DNA of 17,933 bases from an uncultured Austwickia sp. (lineage in GTDB: Bacteria > Actinomycetota > Actinomycetes > Actinomycetales > Dermatophilaceae). The stretch spans positions 1 to 17,933 of the forward strand of contig CAKUSI010000043.1 in NCBI GenBank assembly GCA_934678955.1, in the 5' to 3' direction. How positions within the stretch are numbered: position 1 is the stretch's first letter; every line of letters starts with the position of its first letter. Of the stretch, positions 1-9,221 are shown in pieces. A program made the position numbers and the translations under genes. The notes beneath the pieces were generated by a model. The model ran no database searches, was not told the origin of the DNA, and saw nothing but the letters and a program-made list of their open reading frames with translations.

Positions 1-504
1 CTGGGCTGCACGTACGCGATCATCGGGCACAGCGAACGGCGCGAGTACCACCAGGAGTCCGACGAGCTGCTGAACGCCAAGGTCAAGGCGGCGTACAAGC
101 ACGGGCTCACGCCGATCCTGTGCTGCGGCGAGGGTCTGGACGTCCGCAAGGCGGGCAATCAGGTGAGCCACGTGCTGGCCCAGATCGAGGCGGATCTGGC
201 CGGGCTGGGCGTCGAGCAGGCGCAGAGCATCGTGATCGCGTACGAGCCCATCTGGGCGATCGGCACCGGCGAGGTGGCGACTCCGGAGGACGCGCAGGAG
301 GTCTGCGGGGCGATCCGCACCAAGCTGGCGGAGCTCTACGACCAGGCGACCGCGGACGGCATCCGGATCCTCTACGGGGGATCGGTCAAGGGCGACAACG
401 TGGCCGCGATCATGGCGCAGCCCGACGTGGACGGTGCCCTGGTGGGCGGCGCGTCGCTGAAGGCCGAGGACTTCGCGGCGATCTGCGGGTTCGACAAGAA
501 CTGA
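1..504 (+). CDS. tpiA: Triosephosphate isomerase, C-terminal part (5' end outside window)
   Basis: This gene interconverts dihydroxyacetone phosphate and glyceraldehyde 3-phosphate in cytoplasmic glycolysis. The reading frame is open from base 1 and ends with TGA at 502-504, giving 167 residues of a protein usually about 250-260 long, so roughly the first third is missing. The catalytic histidine lies in IIGHSERR near the start. The catalytic glutamate lies in [11 protein letters not shown] (bases about 238-270). The phosphate-binding loops [11 protein letters not shown] and GALVGGASL are both present. In Actinobacteria tpiA usually ends a gap-pgk-tpiA operon, and the partners would lie to the left of the window. 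A strong hairpin follows 66 bases after the stop. No damage is seen in the visible part. Confidence 0.98.
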   Translation: MGCTYAIIGHSERREYHQESDELLNAKVKAAYKHGLTPILCCGEGLDVRKAGNQVSHVLAQIEADLAGLGVEQAQSIVIAYEPIWAIGTGEVATPEDAQEVCGAIRTKLAELYDQATADGIRILYGGSVKGDNVAAIMAQPDVDGALVGGASLKAEDFAAICGFDKN

Positions 505-570
505 GCGAGGGAGCCCGCAGGCGGCCGACTGGCGCCCGCGGGACGCCTCACGCGACGGCACAGCGCATAA

Positions 571-609
571 GGCGAAGGGGCGGCTCCCGTGCGGACCCGC
601 CCCTTCGCC
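571..609 (+). terminator. Strong hairpin after tpiA, probable intrinsic terminator
   Basis: The arms GGCGAAGGGGCGG (571-583) and its exact reverse complement (597-609) form a perfect 13-bp, GC-rich stem around a 13-base loop. It lies 66 bases after the tpiA stop and before the putative secG promoter. No clear T-run follows, which is common for actinobacterial terminators. It probably separates the glycolytic operon from secG. Confidence 0.7.
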
Positions 610-653
610 GCGCCGTGTCGCGATGCGCTGTCGGACGGAGCGGGTCGATCCGG

Positions 654-659
654 TAATAT
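654..659 (+). promoter_or_regulatory. Candidate -10 element (TAATAT) for secG
   Basis: TAATAT fits the TANNNT core of housekeeping-sigma promoters in Actinobacteria and is the only AT-rich hexamer in this gap. It lies after the tpiA terminator hairpin and about 64 bases before the likely secG start. The -35 region at the usual distance (around TCGGAC, 631-636) matches only weakly. If real, secG and rbpA form their own transcription unit. Confidence 0.4.
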
Positions 660-722
660 GCGAAGCTGCCTCGGGCGCTCGCATGGGCCCGCGGATCGCT
701 CTCAGCCGGACAGGTGGCCCCC

Positions 723-968
723 GTGGATGTGATGAAGGTCGTGCTCCAGGTTTTCCTGGTCCTCGGTGGCCTCTTCCTGACCATGTTGATCCTGATGCAC
801 AAGGGCAAGGGCGGCGGCGTCTCCGACATGTTCGGTGGCGGGTTCTCTTCCACGATGGGCGGTTCGTCGGTCGCGGAGCGCAACCTGAACCGGATCACGG
901 TGACCGTGGCGCTGGTCTGGTTCGCCTGCGTCGTGGGTCTGGGCCTGCTGGAGCGTTTCAACAGCTGA
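723..968 (+). CDS. secG: Preprotein translocase subunit SecG
   Basis: SecG is the small third subunit of the SecYEG channel, which exports unfolded proteins across the cytoplasmic membrane. The 81-residue product has two hydrophobic helices (about residues 4-23 and 58-76). Between them is the diagnostic loop HKGKGGGVSDMFGGG, followed by the SecG-typical Ser/Gly stretch and AERNLNR. The frame is also open from GTG at 714, but the best Shine-Dalgarno match (AGGTGG, 712-717) overlaps that codon and sits well spaced for GTG 723, which I therefore chose. GTG 729 and ATG 732 remain possible. The gene lies between tpiA and rbpA; the tpiA-secG neighbourhood is a standard actinobacterial arrangement. 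Confidence 0.93.
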   Translation: MDVMKVVLQVFLVLGGLFLTMLILMHKGKGGGVSDMFGGGFSSTMGGSSVAERNLNRITVTVALVWFACVVGLGLLERFNS

Positions 969-1015
969 CGGTGCGCTCCGGCCCCGCCGGAGACAGGGGA
1001 CATGAGGGAGCGCCA

Positions 1016-1366
1016 ATGGCGAGTGCCAACGCGATCCGGGGCAGCCGGGTGGGCGCGGGTCCGATGGGAGAGGCCGAGCGTGGCGAGGCCGCCCCGCGGG
1101 TCGTGGTCACCTACTGGTGCGCCAACGGCCACGAGACGTCCCCCAGCTTTGCGGTGGAGTCCGACGGCAACATTCCGGAGCAGTGGGACTGCCCTCGGTG
1201 CGGTTTCCCGGCCGGCCAGGACAAGGACAACCCGCCGGCGCCGCTGCGCACCGAGCCGTACAAGACGCACCTCGCGTACGTGAAGGAGCGGCGGACCGAC
1301 GCCGACGGCCAGGTGATCCTGGAGGAGGCCCTGGCCGCGCTGCGCGACCGCAAGCTGATCCTCTGA
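1016..1366 (+). CDS. rbpA: RNA polymerase-binding protein RbpA
   Basis: RbpA is an actinobacteria-specific transcription factor that binds RNA polymerase and the housekeeping sigma factor and stabilises the open promoter complex. The 116-residue product has the N-terminal tail (AIRGSRVGAG, residues 6-15), which in known RbpA reaches the polymerase active-site region. The zinc-binding core ligands are Cys35, His39, Cys59 and Cys62 (WCANGH and CPRCG). The C-terminal helix with ERRT and LEEALAALR is the sigma-interacting region. ATG 1016 is preceded by GAGGGAG (1004-1010) at good spacing; in-frame extension further upstream is noncoding. It lies 47 bases after secG, probably co-transcribed. Some actinobacteria carry two RbpA paralogues, so this could be the second copy. 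Confidence 0.95.
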   Translation: MASANAIRGSRVGAGPMGEAERGEAAPRVVVTYWCANGHETSPSFAVESDGNIPEQWDCPRCGFPAGQDKDNPPAPLRTEPYKTHLAYVKERRTDADGQVILEEALAALRDRKLIL

Positions 1367-1367
1367 T

Positions 1368-1391
1368 CGGTCGCTGACTCGCTGACGACCG
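1368..1391. terminator. Small inverted repeat between convergent rbpA and pgl
   Basis: CGGTCG (1368-1373) and CGACCG (1386-1391) form a 6-bp stem with a 12-base loop inside the 30-base gap between two converging stop codons. The loop itself carries a CGCTGA direct repeat. It could act as a short bidirectional terminator, but the stem is short for this GC content. Confidence 0.25.
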
Positions 1392-1396
1392 GGCGC

Positions 1397-2161
1397 CTAC
1401 GACGTGCTCGCGCCTCCGGCGGCCGCTGCGTCGAGCCACCAGACCGTCTCCTCCTGACCGCGTACGCCGGCGGCCGGGATGTCCCACGGATCGGCGTCCG
1501 CCGCCGCCCGGACGGCGTTCGCCTTGTCCTCTCCGGCCACGATGAACCAGGCTGCCCGAGCCCCGCATAGCGCCGGGTAGGTGAGGGACAGGCGTCGGGG
1601 CGGCGGCTTCGGTGACTCCGTGACTCCGACGACGGCGCTGTGCGCTCCGCGCTGCGCCTCGTGGTGAGGGAACAGGGAGGCCACGTGACCGTCCGGGCCG
1701 ACTCCGAGCAGCAGCACGTCGAACGCGGGGCACGGCGCCTCGTGGCCGACGACGCCCGCGAGTTCCTCGGCGTAGGCCTGCGCCGCCGCCGCGAGGTCGT
1801 CACCGGTGGGCGCGTCGGGCCCCGGCATCCGGTGCACGCGAGCCGGGTCCAGGCCCAGGCGGCCCAGGCCGGCCTGCGCGGCCTGAGTGTCGTTGCGATC
1901 CGGATCCCCGCTGGGCAGGAACCTCTCGTCGCCCCACCAGACGTGCACGCGGGAGTAGTCGGGACCCGAGCCGTCCGACCGGTCCGCGAGTTCGACCAGC
2001 GACTCGACGAACACTCCGCCCATGGAACCGCCGGTGAGTACGAGGTGCCCGTCGCCCCCGGCGCGCTGGGCCGCCGCGAGGCGGTCCGCGGCCGCGCGGG
2101 CGACCGCGCGGCCGGTGGCCGCCTTGTCCGCGAACACCTCGCGCCGGGTGCCCGACGTCAT
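1397..2161 (-). CDS. pgl: 6-phosphogluconolactonase
   Basis: This enzyme hydrolyses 6-phosphogluconolactone to 6-phosphogluconate, the second step of the oxidative pentose phosphate pathway, in the cytoplasm. The 254-residue length is normal for the DevB/Pgl family. Family motifs in order are LTGGSMGGV (residues 42-50), WWGDERFLP (75-83), LGVGPDGHVASLFP (152-165, with the conserved catalytic-region histidine) and SPKPPPRRLSLT (183-194). It is the last gene of the five-gene operon. Its ATG overlaps the opcA TGA by four bases, which implies translational coupling. The next gene, rbpA, converges on it from the other strand only 30 bases beyond its stop. Confidence 0.96.
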   Translation of the reverse strand: MTSGTRREVFADKAATGRAVARAAADRLAAAQRAGGDGHLVLTGGSMGGVFVESLVELADRSDGSGPDYSRVHVWWGDERFLPSGDPDRNDTQAAQAGLGRLGLDPARVHRMPGPDAPTGDDLAAAAQAYAEELAGVVGHEAPCPAFDVLLLGVGPDGHVASLFPHHEAQRGAHSAVVGVTESPKPPPRRLSLTYPALCGARAAWFIVAGEDKANAVRAAADADPWDIPAAGVRGQEETVWWLDAAAAGGASTS

Positions 2162-3108
2162 GACCCGTCCCCTTCCGCCCGCCGGGAGCGACGCTCGCGG
2201 ATGCGAGGGAGCCCGTCGGCGAGGACGCGTGCATACACCTGATCCGCGTCGAGGCGGGCCAACTCGTCGGCCAAGCAGTCCGAGTCGGTCCGGCGGGCCA
2301 TGGCCAGGCGGCGTGAGGGCTGGCCCGGCTGCTCGAGCGTGGCGAGGACCCCGTCCGGCCGGATCAGGTCGATGCTGCCGCTCTCGCGCTGCAGCGAGAC
2401 GCTCGCGAGCCCCGTCCCGGAGCGGGTGCGGTCGCGTTCGACCGGGCAGTCGAGGTAGGTGGCCAACCAGGCGGCCAGGAGGTCCGCCGTGCTCGAGTTC
2501 TCAGCACCCTGCACGGTGGCGGAAAGCACCGGCTCGTACGGCGGCTGGTCCAGCGCGGCGGCGAGGACCGCCCGCCACTTGGTGGTCCGGGTCCACGACA
2601 GGTCGGTGTCGCCCGGAGAGTAGGTGCGGGCCCGGACGAGGATCGCGTCGCTCGGGTTCGCGGCGCGTTCGCAGTCGGTGATTCGGCGCTGCGCGAGGGA
2701 GCCGACCGGATCCTTGATCGGGTTCTTCGGCGGCTCGCCGGGCCACCAGGCGACGATGGGGGAGTCCGGCAGCAGCAGCGGCAGGATCACGGACGGTCCG
2801 TGCTTCGTGAGTTCTCCGAAGAGCCGCAGCACGACCATCTCGCTGGCCCCCGCGTCGCCGCCCACACGGATCTGGCCGTCGATGCGGGCCGCCCCCCGCG
2901 GGCTCGAGCGGATCACCGTGATGATGCGGGAGGGATGCATATGGGTCGCCTCCTGGGCGACCTTCAGCGTCTCCTCGCCGCGGGACTCGTCGACGACGAT
3001 GACCAGGGTGAGCACTCGCCCGAGGGCCATCGCGCCGACGTCCTGGCGCAGGGTGAGCAGCCGCTTGGAGACGGTCCCGATCGTGGTGGCGGGCAGGTCG
3101 ACGATCAC
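2158..3108 (-). CDS. opcA: Glucose-6-phosphate dehydrogenase assembly protein OpcA
   Basis: OpcA is required for assembly and full activity of glucose-6-phosphate dehydrogenase in cyanobacteria and Actinobacteria, and its gene typically sits directly after zwf, as here. The product is 316 residues. The N-terminus MIVDLPATT, with GRVLTLVIVV further on, is typical of actinobacterial OpcA. Other family-like stretches are MHPSRIITVI, PIVAWWPGEPP and DLSWTRTTKWR. The frame stays open far upstream into zwf, but GTG 3108 is the right start: it matches the family N-terminus, has GGAGG a few bases upstream, and overlaps the zwf stop by four bases (GTGA). The stop overlaps the pgl start in the same way. 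Confidence 0.94.
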   Translation of the reverse strand: MIVDLPATTIGTVSKRLLTLRQDVGAMALGRVLTLVIVVDESRGEETLKVAQEATHMHPSRIITVIRSSPRGAARIDGQIRVGGDAGASEMVVLRLFGELTKHGPSVILPLLLPDSPIVAWWPGEPPKNPIKDPVGSLAQRRITDCERAANPSDAILVRARTYSPGDTDLSWTRTTKWRAVLAAALDQPPYEPVLSATVQGAENSSTADLLAAWLATYLDCPVERDRTRSGTGLASVSLQRESGSIDLIRPDGVLATLEQPGQPSRRLAMARRTDSDCLADELARLDADQVYARVLADGLPRIRERRSRRAEGDGS

Positions 3109-4649
3109 GGCATCCTCCACTCGCGCCCGTCCCGGGCGAGCATCTGGTCGGACTCGCGCGGCCCCCAGCCTCCCGAGAGGTAGTCCTGCGGCTTCTCGGG
3201 TCGGCTCTCCCAGTACGCCGTCACGGGGTCGAGGATCTGCCAGGACATCTCGACCTCTTCGTGGCGCGGGAAGAGCGGCGGATCCCCGAGCAGGACGTCC
3301 AGGATGAGGCGCTCGTAGGCCTCCGGGGAGGACTCGGTGAACGCCACGCCGTAGCCGAAGTCCATCGAGACGTCGCGGACCTCCATCTGCGCGCCCGGGA
3401 CCTTCGCCCCGAACCGCATCGTGACGCCCTCGTCGGGTTGGACGCGGATGACCACCGCGTTCTGCCCGAGGTCCTCGGTCTCCGTGTCGGCGAACGGCAG
3501 GCGGGGGGCCTTCTTGAAGACCACCGCGATCTCCGTCACCCGCTTGGCCAGGCGCTTGCCGGCGCGCAGGTAGAACGGCACCCCCGCCCACCGCCGCGTG
3601 TCGACGGCGAGCTTCAGCGCGGCGTAGGTCTCGGTGGTGGACTCCGGCGAGACCCCCTCCTCCTGGGCGTAGCCGAGGACCTTTTCCCCGCCCTGCCAGC
3701 CCGCCGCATACCGGCCCCGCGCCGCGGCCTGATCGATCGGCCCGGCGATCCGGACCGCGGAGAGCACCTTCTCCTTCTCGGCGCGCAGGTGTCCCGCGGC
3801 GAACGACAGCGGCTCCTCCATCGCGGTGAGCGCGAGGAGCTGAAGGAGGTGGTTCTGAATGACGTCGCGCGCCGCGCCGATGCCGTCGTAATAGCCGGCG
3901 CGCCCGCCGATCCCGATGTCCTCGGCCATCGTGATCTGCACGTGGTCCACGAAATGGCTGTTCCAGACCGGCTCGAACAGCTGGTTCGCGAAGCGCAGCG
4001 CGAGCAGGTTCTGGACCGTCTCCTTGCCGAGATAGTGGTCGATCCGGAAGACCGCGTCCGGGGGGAACACCGCCTCCACGATCGCGTTGAGCTCCTGGGC
4101 GGAGGCCAGGTCGTGCCCGAACGGCTTCTCGATGACGACGCGTCGCCAGGTGCCCTCCCGCGGCCGGCTCAGGCCGCAGCGCTCGAGCTGGCGGCATACC
4201 TGAGCGAAGGCGTTCGGGGGGATCGACAGGTAGAACGCGTGGTTGCCGCCGGTCCCGCGCTCGTCGTCCAGCTCGGCGACGCCCCGCGCCAGCTCGTCGA
4301 AGCCCTCGTCGTCGTCGAACGCTCCCGTCACGAACCGCAGGCCCTCAGCGAGCTGCTGCCAGACCTCCTCCTTGAAGGAGGTCCGGGCGTGCTTGCTCAC
4401 CGCGGAGCGCACGACCGCCGCGAAGTCCTCGGTGGACCAGTCCCGGCGGCCGTACCCGACCAGCGAGAAGCCCGGCGGGAGCAGCCCCCGGTTGCACAGG
4501 TCGTACAGGGCCGGGAGCAGCTTCTTCTGCGCCAGGTCCCCGGTCACGCCGAACATCACGACGCTGCACGGTCCGGCGATTCGCGGCAGTCGCTTGTCCC
4601 GCGGATCGCGCAGCGGGTTGGCGCCCGGCGCGACCGGGACCGGGCTCAT
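3105..4649 (-). CDS. zwf: Glucose-6-phosphate 1-dehydrogenase
   Basis: This enzyme oxidises glucose 6-phosphate to 6-phosphogluconolactone with NADP+ (some actinobacterial forms also use other cofactors), the entry step of the oxidative pentose phosphate pathway. The 514-residue length is normal. The nucleotide-binding fingerprint is [11 protein letters not shown] (residues 33-43). EKPFGHD (174-180) and the signature RIDHYLGKE (202-210) follow. By spacing to the characterised Leuconostoc enzyme (62 residues after the signature histidine), His267 in IQNHLLQ is the likely catalytic base. ATG 4649 overlaps the tal TGA by four bases, and the stop overlaps opcA by four bases. All key motifs look intact. 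Confidence 0.98.
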   Translation of the reverse strand: MSPVPVAPGANPLRDPRDKRLPRIAGPCSVVMFGVTGDLAQKKLLPALYDLCNRGLLPPGFSLVGYGRRDWSTEDFAAVVRSAVSKHARTSFKEEVWQQLAEGLRFVTGAFDDDEGFDELARGVAELDDERGTGGNHAFYLSIPPNAFAQVCRQLERCGLSRPREGTWRRVVIEKPFGHDLASAQELNAIVEAVFPPDAVFRIDHYLGKETVQNLLALRFANQLFEPVWNSHFVDHVQITMAEDIGIGGRAGYYDGIGAARDVIQNHLLQLLALTAMEEPLSFAAGHLRAEKEKVLSAVRIAGPIDQAAARGRYAAGWQGGEKVLGYAQEEGVSPESTTETYAALKLAVDTRRWAGVPFYLRAGKRLAKRVTEIAVVFKKAPRLPFADTETEDLGQNAVVIRVQPDEGVTMRFGAKVPGAQMEVRDVSMDFGYGVAFTESSPEAYERLILDVLLGDPPLFPRHEEVEMSWQILDPVTAYWESRPEKPQDYLSGGWGPRESDQMLARDGREWRMP

Positions 4650-5776
4650 CCCTTGCCCCGCGCGGCCGCCAGCGCCGCGGACACGGTCTCGAGGAGTTCC
4701 TCCCAGGAGACCTCGAACTTCGAGACGCCCTCGGCCTCCAGGATCTCGACCACGTCGTGGTAGGAGATCCCGATGCGCTCCAGGTCGTCCAGCTGCGTCG
4801 CGGCCTCCTCGTAGTGGTCCCGCACGGTGTCCCCGCGGACCACGCCGTGGTCGGCGAAGGCCTCCAACGTCTTGCCCGGCATGGTGTTCACGGTGCCGGG
4901 AGCGACCAGCTCAGTGACGTACATCACGTCAGGGTAGGCCGGATCCTTCACCCCGGTCGAGGCCCACAGGGGGCGCTGCGGGTGCGCGCCGTCGTCGGCG
5001 AGATTGGCCCAGCGCGGGGTCGAGAAGACCTCCTCGTAGGCCTGGTAGGCGAGCCGCGCGTTGGCGATGCCCGCCTTGCCCCGCAGCTGCGCGGCCTCGG
5101 GTGCGTCGATGGCCGCGAGGCGCTTGTCGACCTCGCTGTCCACGCGGCTGACGAAGAAGGACGCCACGGAGTGGATCTTTGACAGGTCGACGCCGCGCTG
5201 GCGGGCCTGCTCCAGGCCGGTCAGGTAGGCGTTCATGACGCCCCGGTACCGGTCGATGCTGAAGATCAACGTGACGTTGACGTTGATCCCTTCCGCGATC
5301 GCCGTCGCGATCGCGGGCAGACCCTCGACCGTGGCCGGAATCTTGATCATGACGTTCGGCCGGTCGACCGCCGCCCACAGCCGCCGGGCCATCTCGACCG
5401 TGCCGTCGGTGTCCTTGGCGAGACGCGGGTCCACTTCGATGGACACGCGCCCGTCCACCCCGCCCGTGCGGTCGAAGAGGGGACGCAGCACGTCGCAGGC
5501 GTCGCGTACGTCGTCCGTGGTGATCGTGAAGACGGCCTCGTCGAGGTCGGCGCCCGCGTCGGCCAACTCCTTGACCTGCGCGTCGTACGCGTCCCCCGCC
5601 GCCAGCGCCGCGGCGAAGATCGTCGGGTTCGTCGTCACGCCGACCACGCCGCGGCTCACCAGCTCCGCGAGGCCGCCGCCGCGGATCAGTGGACGCGTCA
5701 GGTCGTCGTACCAGATCGAAACACCCGCGTCGGCCAGGTCCTTGACGGCACCTTGGACGCTCTCGTCAACGGTCAT
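4646..5776 (-). CDS. tal: Transaldolase
   Basis: Transaldolase moves a dihydroxyacetone unit from sedoheptulose 7-phosphate to glyceraldehyde 3-phosphate in the non-oxidative pentose phosphate pathway, via a Schiff base. The 376-residue length fits the longer actinobacterial/cyanobacterial transaldolase subfamily. Landmarks are [11 protein letters not shown] (21-31), GVTTNPTIF (46-54), the Schiff-base lysine Lys145 in [16 protein letters not shown] and PLWASTG. ATG 5776 overlaps the tkt stop by four bases, and a GGAG Shine-Dalgarno lies inside the end of tkt. The stop overlaps zwf by four bases. No fusion to glucose-6-phosphate isomerase is present, unlike some actinobacterial tal genes. Confidence 0.97.
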   Translation of the reverse strand: MTVDESVQGAVKDLADAGVSIWYDDLTRPLIRGGGLAELVSRGVVGVTTNPTIFAAALAAGDAYDAQVKELADAGADLDEAVFTITTDDVRDACDVLRPLFDRTGGVDGRVSIEVDPRLAKDTDGTVEMARRLWAAVDRPNVMIKIPATVEGLPAIATAIAEGINVNVTLIFSIDRYRGVMNAYLTGLEQARQRGVDLSKIHSVASFFVSRVDSEVDKRLAAIDAPEAAQLRGKAGIANARLAYQAYEEVFSTPRWANLADDGAHPQRPLWASTGVKDPAYPDVMYVTELVAPGTVNTMPGKTLEAFADHGVVRGDTVRDHYEEAATQLDDLERIGISYHDVVEILEAEGVSKFEVSWEELLETVSAALAAARGKG

Positions 5777-7935
5777 CGTGAGCTCTCCTTTCCGGCGGCG
5801 GTCGCCATGGAGCGGCGCGCCAGTTGTGCCACGTTGTCTGCCGTGAATCCGTACGCCTCGAGCAACACCGAGCCGGAGGCCGACTCGCCGAAGTGGTCGA
5901 TGCCGAGGACCTCGCCCGCGTCACCGACGTAGGAACGCCACAGCCCGGGGTGGGCCGCCTCGACGGAGACCCGGGCCCGCACCGACGGGGGAAGCACCTC
6001 GTCCTGGTAGTCCTGAGGCTGCTGCTCGAACCACTCCAGGCAGGGCGCGGACACCACGCGGGCGCGCACGCCGTCGGCGGTCAGCTGCTCGTAGGCCCCC
6101 AGCGCCACCGAGACCTCCGAGCCGGTCGCGATGAGGATGACCTCCGGGTCGCCGCCCGAGGCGTCCGCCAGCACGTATGCGCCCTTGGTGACGCCCTCGG
6201 CGGAGGCGTACGTCGAGCGGTCGATCACCGGGAGCGCCTGGCGGCTGAGGAGCAGGCCCACGGGCCCGGAGGTCGCCGTACTGCGCTCCAGGATCGTGCG
6301 CCAGGCCACCGAGGTCTCGTTGGCGTCGCCCGGCCGGACCACCGCCAGGTTCGGGATCAGGCGCAGGCTGGGGATCTGCTCGATCGGCTGGTGGGTGGGG
6401 CCGTCCTCGCCGAGACCCACCGAGTCGTGGGTCCATACGAACACCGACGGGACGAGCTGGATGGCCGCGAGCCGGACCGCCGGGCGCATGTAGTCCGAGA
6501 AGGTGAGGAACGTGCCGCCGTACGGGCGGGTCAGCCCCTCCAGCGCGATCCCGTTGAGGATCATGCCCATCGCGTTCTCCCGGATCCCGAAGTGCAGGGT
6601 CCGGCCGTAGGGGCCGCCCTTCCACAGCCGGGTCTGGCGCTCGCTCGGGATGAAGCTGGGCTCGCCCTCCATCGTCGTGTTGTTGGACTCCGCCAGGTCC
6701 GCGCTGCCGCCCCACAACTCCGGGAGCACGTCCGCCAGTGCGGTCAGGATCTTGCCCGAGGCGGCGCGGGTGGCGACCCCCTTGGGGTCGGCCTCCCAGG
6801 TCGGGAAGGCGTCGGCGAAGCCGTCGGGGACCTCCCAGGCGCGTACGCGCTTCAGGAGGGCCGCCCGCTCCGGGTTGGCCGACTCCCACGCCGCGAACCG
6901 CTCCTCCCAGTCCGAGCGCGCCTGCGCGCCCCGCTGGGCCACCCGGCCCTGGGTCAGCTCGATCACCGCGTCATCCACCTGGAACGCCTGATCCGGGTCG
7001 AACCCGAGGAGCTTCTTGGTGGCCGCGATCTCGTCGGCGCCGAGCGCGGAGCCGTGCGACTTGCCGGTGTCGCGGGCCGTGGGGGCGGGCCAGGCGATGA
7101 TCGTCGACAGGACGACGATCGTCGGCTTGTCGGTGACGGCGCGGCCGGCCTCGATCGCGGCGGCCAAAGCGTCGACGTCCTCGGTGTAAGGGTCTGCGCC
7201 GCGCCAGTCCACGTGGCGCACGTCCCAGCCGTAGGACTCGAAGCGCATGGCGACGTCCTCGCTGAACGAGACGTCCGTCTGGTCCTCGATCGAGATCTTG
7301 TTGTCGTCGTAGATGAGCGTCAGGTTGCCCAGCTGCTGGTGCCCGGCCAGGGAGCACGCCTCGGACGCCACGCCCTCCTGGAGGCAGCCGTCGCCCGCGA
7401 TCACGAAGATGTGGTGGTCGAACGGGCTGGTGCCGGGGGCCGCGTCGGGATCGAACAGGCCCCGCTGGCGGCGCTGCGCCATGGCCATGCCGACGGCGCT
7501 GGCCAGGCCCGAGCCGAGCGGCCCGGTGGTGATCTCCACGCCGGTCGTGTGGTGCACCTCCGGGTGGCCCGGGGTCTTGCTGTCTCGGGTCCGCAGCGCC
7601 TCGATGTCCGCGAGTTCCAGGCCGATGCCGGCCATGTACATCGCCACATACTGCGTCAGGCTGGAGTGACCGTTGGACAGGACGAACCGGTCCCGTCCGA
7701 GCCACATCGGCTCGGCGGGGTCATAGTTCATGACGTTCTGATAGAGGAGGTACGCCACCGGAGCTAGGGCCATGGCCGTGCCGGGGTGTCCGTTGCCGAC
7801 CTTCTGGACGGCGTCCGCCGCCAGGAGACGCGCGGTGTCCACGGCCCGGACGTCGAGGTCGGACCACCCGAGTGACTCGGCCACGGGGACCATGAGGGAT
7901 GCGTCACGCTCCGCGGGATTCTGCCTGTCTGCCAC
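5773..7935 (-). CDS. tkt: Transketolase
   Basis: This thiamine-diphosphate enzyme transfers two-carbon ketol units between pentose phosphate and glycolytic sugars. The 720-residue length is normal. Thiamine-binding features are GNGHPG (47-52), SNGH (87-90), [16 protein letters not shown] (about 128-143) and the GDG motif (181-183) with the paired asparagine at 212 (YDDNKISI). The pyrimidine domain carries [10 protein letters not shown] and [16 protein letters not shown]. The start is GTG 7935, preceded by AAGGAG with eight bases of spacing. It is the first gene of the five-gene operon and diverges from ctaB across a 324-base gap that should hold the operon promoter. Confidence 0.98.
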   Translation of the reverse strand: MADRQNPAERDASLMVPVAESLGWSDLDVRAVDTARLLAADAVQKVGNGHPGTAMALAPVAYLLYQNVMNYDPAEPMWLGRDRFVLSNGHSSLTQYVAMYMAGIGLELADIEALRTRDSKTPGHPEVHHTTGVEITTGPLGSGLASAVGMAMAQRRQRGLFDPDAAPGTSPFDHHIFVIAGDGCLQEGVASEACSLAGHQQLGNLTLIYDDNKISIEDQTDVSFSEDVAMRFESYGWDVRHVDWRGADPYTEDVDALAAAIEAGRAVTDKPTIVVLSTIIAWPAPTARDTGKSHGSALGADEIAATKKLLGFDPDQAFQVDDAVIELTQGRVAQRGAQARSDWEERFAAWESANPERAALLKRVRAWEVPDGFADAFPTWEADPKGVATRAASGKILTALADVLPELWGGSADLAESNNTTMEGEPSFIPSERQTRLWKGGPYGRTLHFGIRENAMGMILNGIALEGLTRPYGGTFLTFSDYMRPAVRLAAIQLVPSVFVWTHDSVGLGEDGPTHQPIEQIPSLRLIPNLAVVRPGDANETSVAWRTILERSTATSGPVGLLLSRQALPVIDRSTYASAEGVTKGAYVLADASGGDPEVILIATGSEVSVALGAYEQLTADGVRARVVSAPCLEWFEQQPQDYQDEVLPPSVRARVSVEAAHPGLWRSYVGDAGEVLGIDHFGESASGSVLLEAYGFTADNVAQLARRSMATAAGKESSR

Positions 7936-8259
7936 AGCGGCTTCTCCTTAAGCTGGTCATTCGAGCGTTCGTCGCGAGGATCCTCGGGTGGCGACCCGGA
8001 GATCCGGAAGTTCCGTCGGTCGTCCCGAACGGTATGCCGCTCGAGCACTCGGGGCACGGGGTTCGAGCCTAATCAGGCGGTCCGGGCGGCACACGTTGTG
8101 GCCATTTGTTGCCTTGGCGGGAGCGGGGAATCGCCGACGACCAGGGCGGCCGTCCGCGCGAGCTGCCCGTAGACTGGGCGGGCATCGCCCGGACGCCTGG
8201 GTGACGCACGGGTCCGGCGCTCCGGCGCGCCCTCCTCATCAGGTCTCCCGAAGGACGAC
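7936..8259. other. Divergent tkt/ctaB intergenic region
   Basis: No convincing gene lies in this 324-base gap, which must hold the promoters of both the tkt operon and ctaB. It contains a perfect 12-bp palindrome CGAGGATCCTCG (7975-7986), about 40 bases upstream of tkt, flanked by GTCGC/GCGAC inverted arms (7971-7975 and 7991-7995). A possible minus-strand -10, TAGGCT, is at 8071-8066. A possible plus-strand -10, TAGACT, is at 8170-8175, about 85 bases before ctaB. Neither has a good -35 partner. The ctaB ribosome binding site (GAAGGA) lies at its right end. Confidence 0.5.
8170..8175 (+). promoter_or_regulatory. Candidate -10 element (TAGACT) for ctaB
   Basis: TAGACT matches the actinobacterial TANNNT -10 core and stands in the otherwise GC-rich leader about 85 bases before the ctaB start. 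There is no recognisable -35 at 16-18 bases upstream, so this is a weak prediction resting on position and hexamer only. Confidence 0.25.
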
Positions 8260-9216
8260 GTGACAGCGCTGCAACCTCGCCATTCCTCGGACGCTCCGAC
8301 CGCCACGGCGCCAGCCGCGACGTTCGGCGACTACATGTCCCTGGTCAAACCGCGGATCATCGAGCTGCTGCTCGTCACCACCTTCCCGGTGATGTTCCTC
8401 GCGGAGCGCGGAGTTCCCTCGCCGGGGCTGATCGTCGCGACGCTCGTCGGGGGGAGCCTGTCCGCCGCGAGCGCGAACATCCTCAACTGCTACCTGGACC
8501 GCGACATCGACCGGTTGATGCACCGGACGGAGAACCGGCCTCTGGTCACCGGCGCGATCAGCCCCCAACGGGCGCTGACCTTCGGCATCGTGGTGGGGAT
8601 CGCGTCCGTCGCGGTCCTCGGCCTCGCGGTCAACTGGTTGTCCGCGGTCCTGTCGATCGTCGCCATCGTGCTGTACGTCGGGCTCTACACCTTCATCCTG
8701 AAGCGCCGCACGGCTCAGAACATCGTGTGGGGAGGCACGGCCGGTTGCATGCCGGTCCTGATCGGCTGGGCCGCAGTGACGAACTCGCTGGACTGGGCCC
8801 CCGTGGTGCTCTTCCTCGTCGTGTTCTTCTGGACGCCGCCGCACTACTGGCCGTTGTCGATGCGGTTCAAGGACGATTACGCAGCCGCCGGGGTGCCGAT
8901 GCTGCCGGTGGTCGCCCAGGACGTGACGGTCGCGCGCCAGATCGTGGCGTACTCGTGGGCAACGGTTGCCATCTCGCTGGTGCTGGTTCCGGTCGCGCCG
9001 ATGGGCTGGCTCTACCTCGTGGCCGCGAGCGTCGCGGGCGCCGTGTTCCTGCTGGAAGCGCACCGGTTGCTGCGCCGGGCTCAGGACCCGGCCAACGAGA
9101 CCCTGGCCTCCCTGCGGCCGATGCGGCTCTTCCACTACTCGATCAGTTATCTGACCCTGGTCTTCGTCGCGGTCGCGGTCGACCCGCTGCTCTACCTGCC
9201 GCTGCCCTCGTTCTGA
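8260..9216 (+). CDS. ctaB: Protoheme IX farnesyltransferase (heme O synthase)
   Basis: This membrane prenyltransferase attaches a farnesyl group to heme B to make heme O, the precursor of heme A for aa3-type cytochrome oxidase. The 318-residue product is a UbiA-family multi-helix protein. The first Asp-rich, Mg-prenyl-diphosphate-binding motif is NCYLDRDID (76-84), followed by [11 protein letters not shown]. Later come [12 protein letters not shown] and the family stretch [25 protein letters not shown] with the second conserved Asp pair. The start is GTG 8260 with GAAGGA just upstream. It is divergent from tkt, as in many Actinobacteria, and convergent with ctaA, which performs the next step. 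Confidence 0.97.
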   Translation: MTALQPRHSSDAPTATAPAATFGDYMSLVKPRIIELLLVTTFPVMFLAERGVPSPGLIVATLVGGSLSAASANILNCYLDRDIDRLMHRTENRPLVTGAISPQRALTFGIVVGIASVAVLGLAVNWLSAVLSIVAIVLYVGLYTFILKRRTAQNIVWGGTAGCMPVLIGWAAVTNSLDWAPVVLFLVVFFWTPPHYWPLSMRFKDDYAAAGVPMLPVVAQDVTVARQIVAYSWATVAISLVLVPVAPMGWLYLVAASVAGAVFLLEAHRLLRRAQDPANETLASLRPMRLFHYSISYLTLVFVAVAVDPLLYLPLPSF

Positions 9217-9221
9217 CGGCC

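Noticed and set aside
3109..4197. Upstream in-frame extension of opcA
   Set aside because: It reads through zwf in another frame and gives Arg/Gly-rich sequence. Family N-terminus, Shine-Dalgarno and the 4-base overlap all place the start at 3108.
3261..4763. 500-codon plus-strand frame antisense to zwf (and a similar one at 5824-7767 antisense to tkt)
   Set aside because: Both are antisense shadows of well-recognised enzymes and show no family motif or ribosome binding site of note.
8127..8154. Possible SigR-type promoter (GGAAT with a CGTC about 19 bases on) before ctaB
   Set aside because: The -10 part should read GTT at 18 bases from GGAAT; it does not fit closely enough to support.
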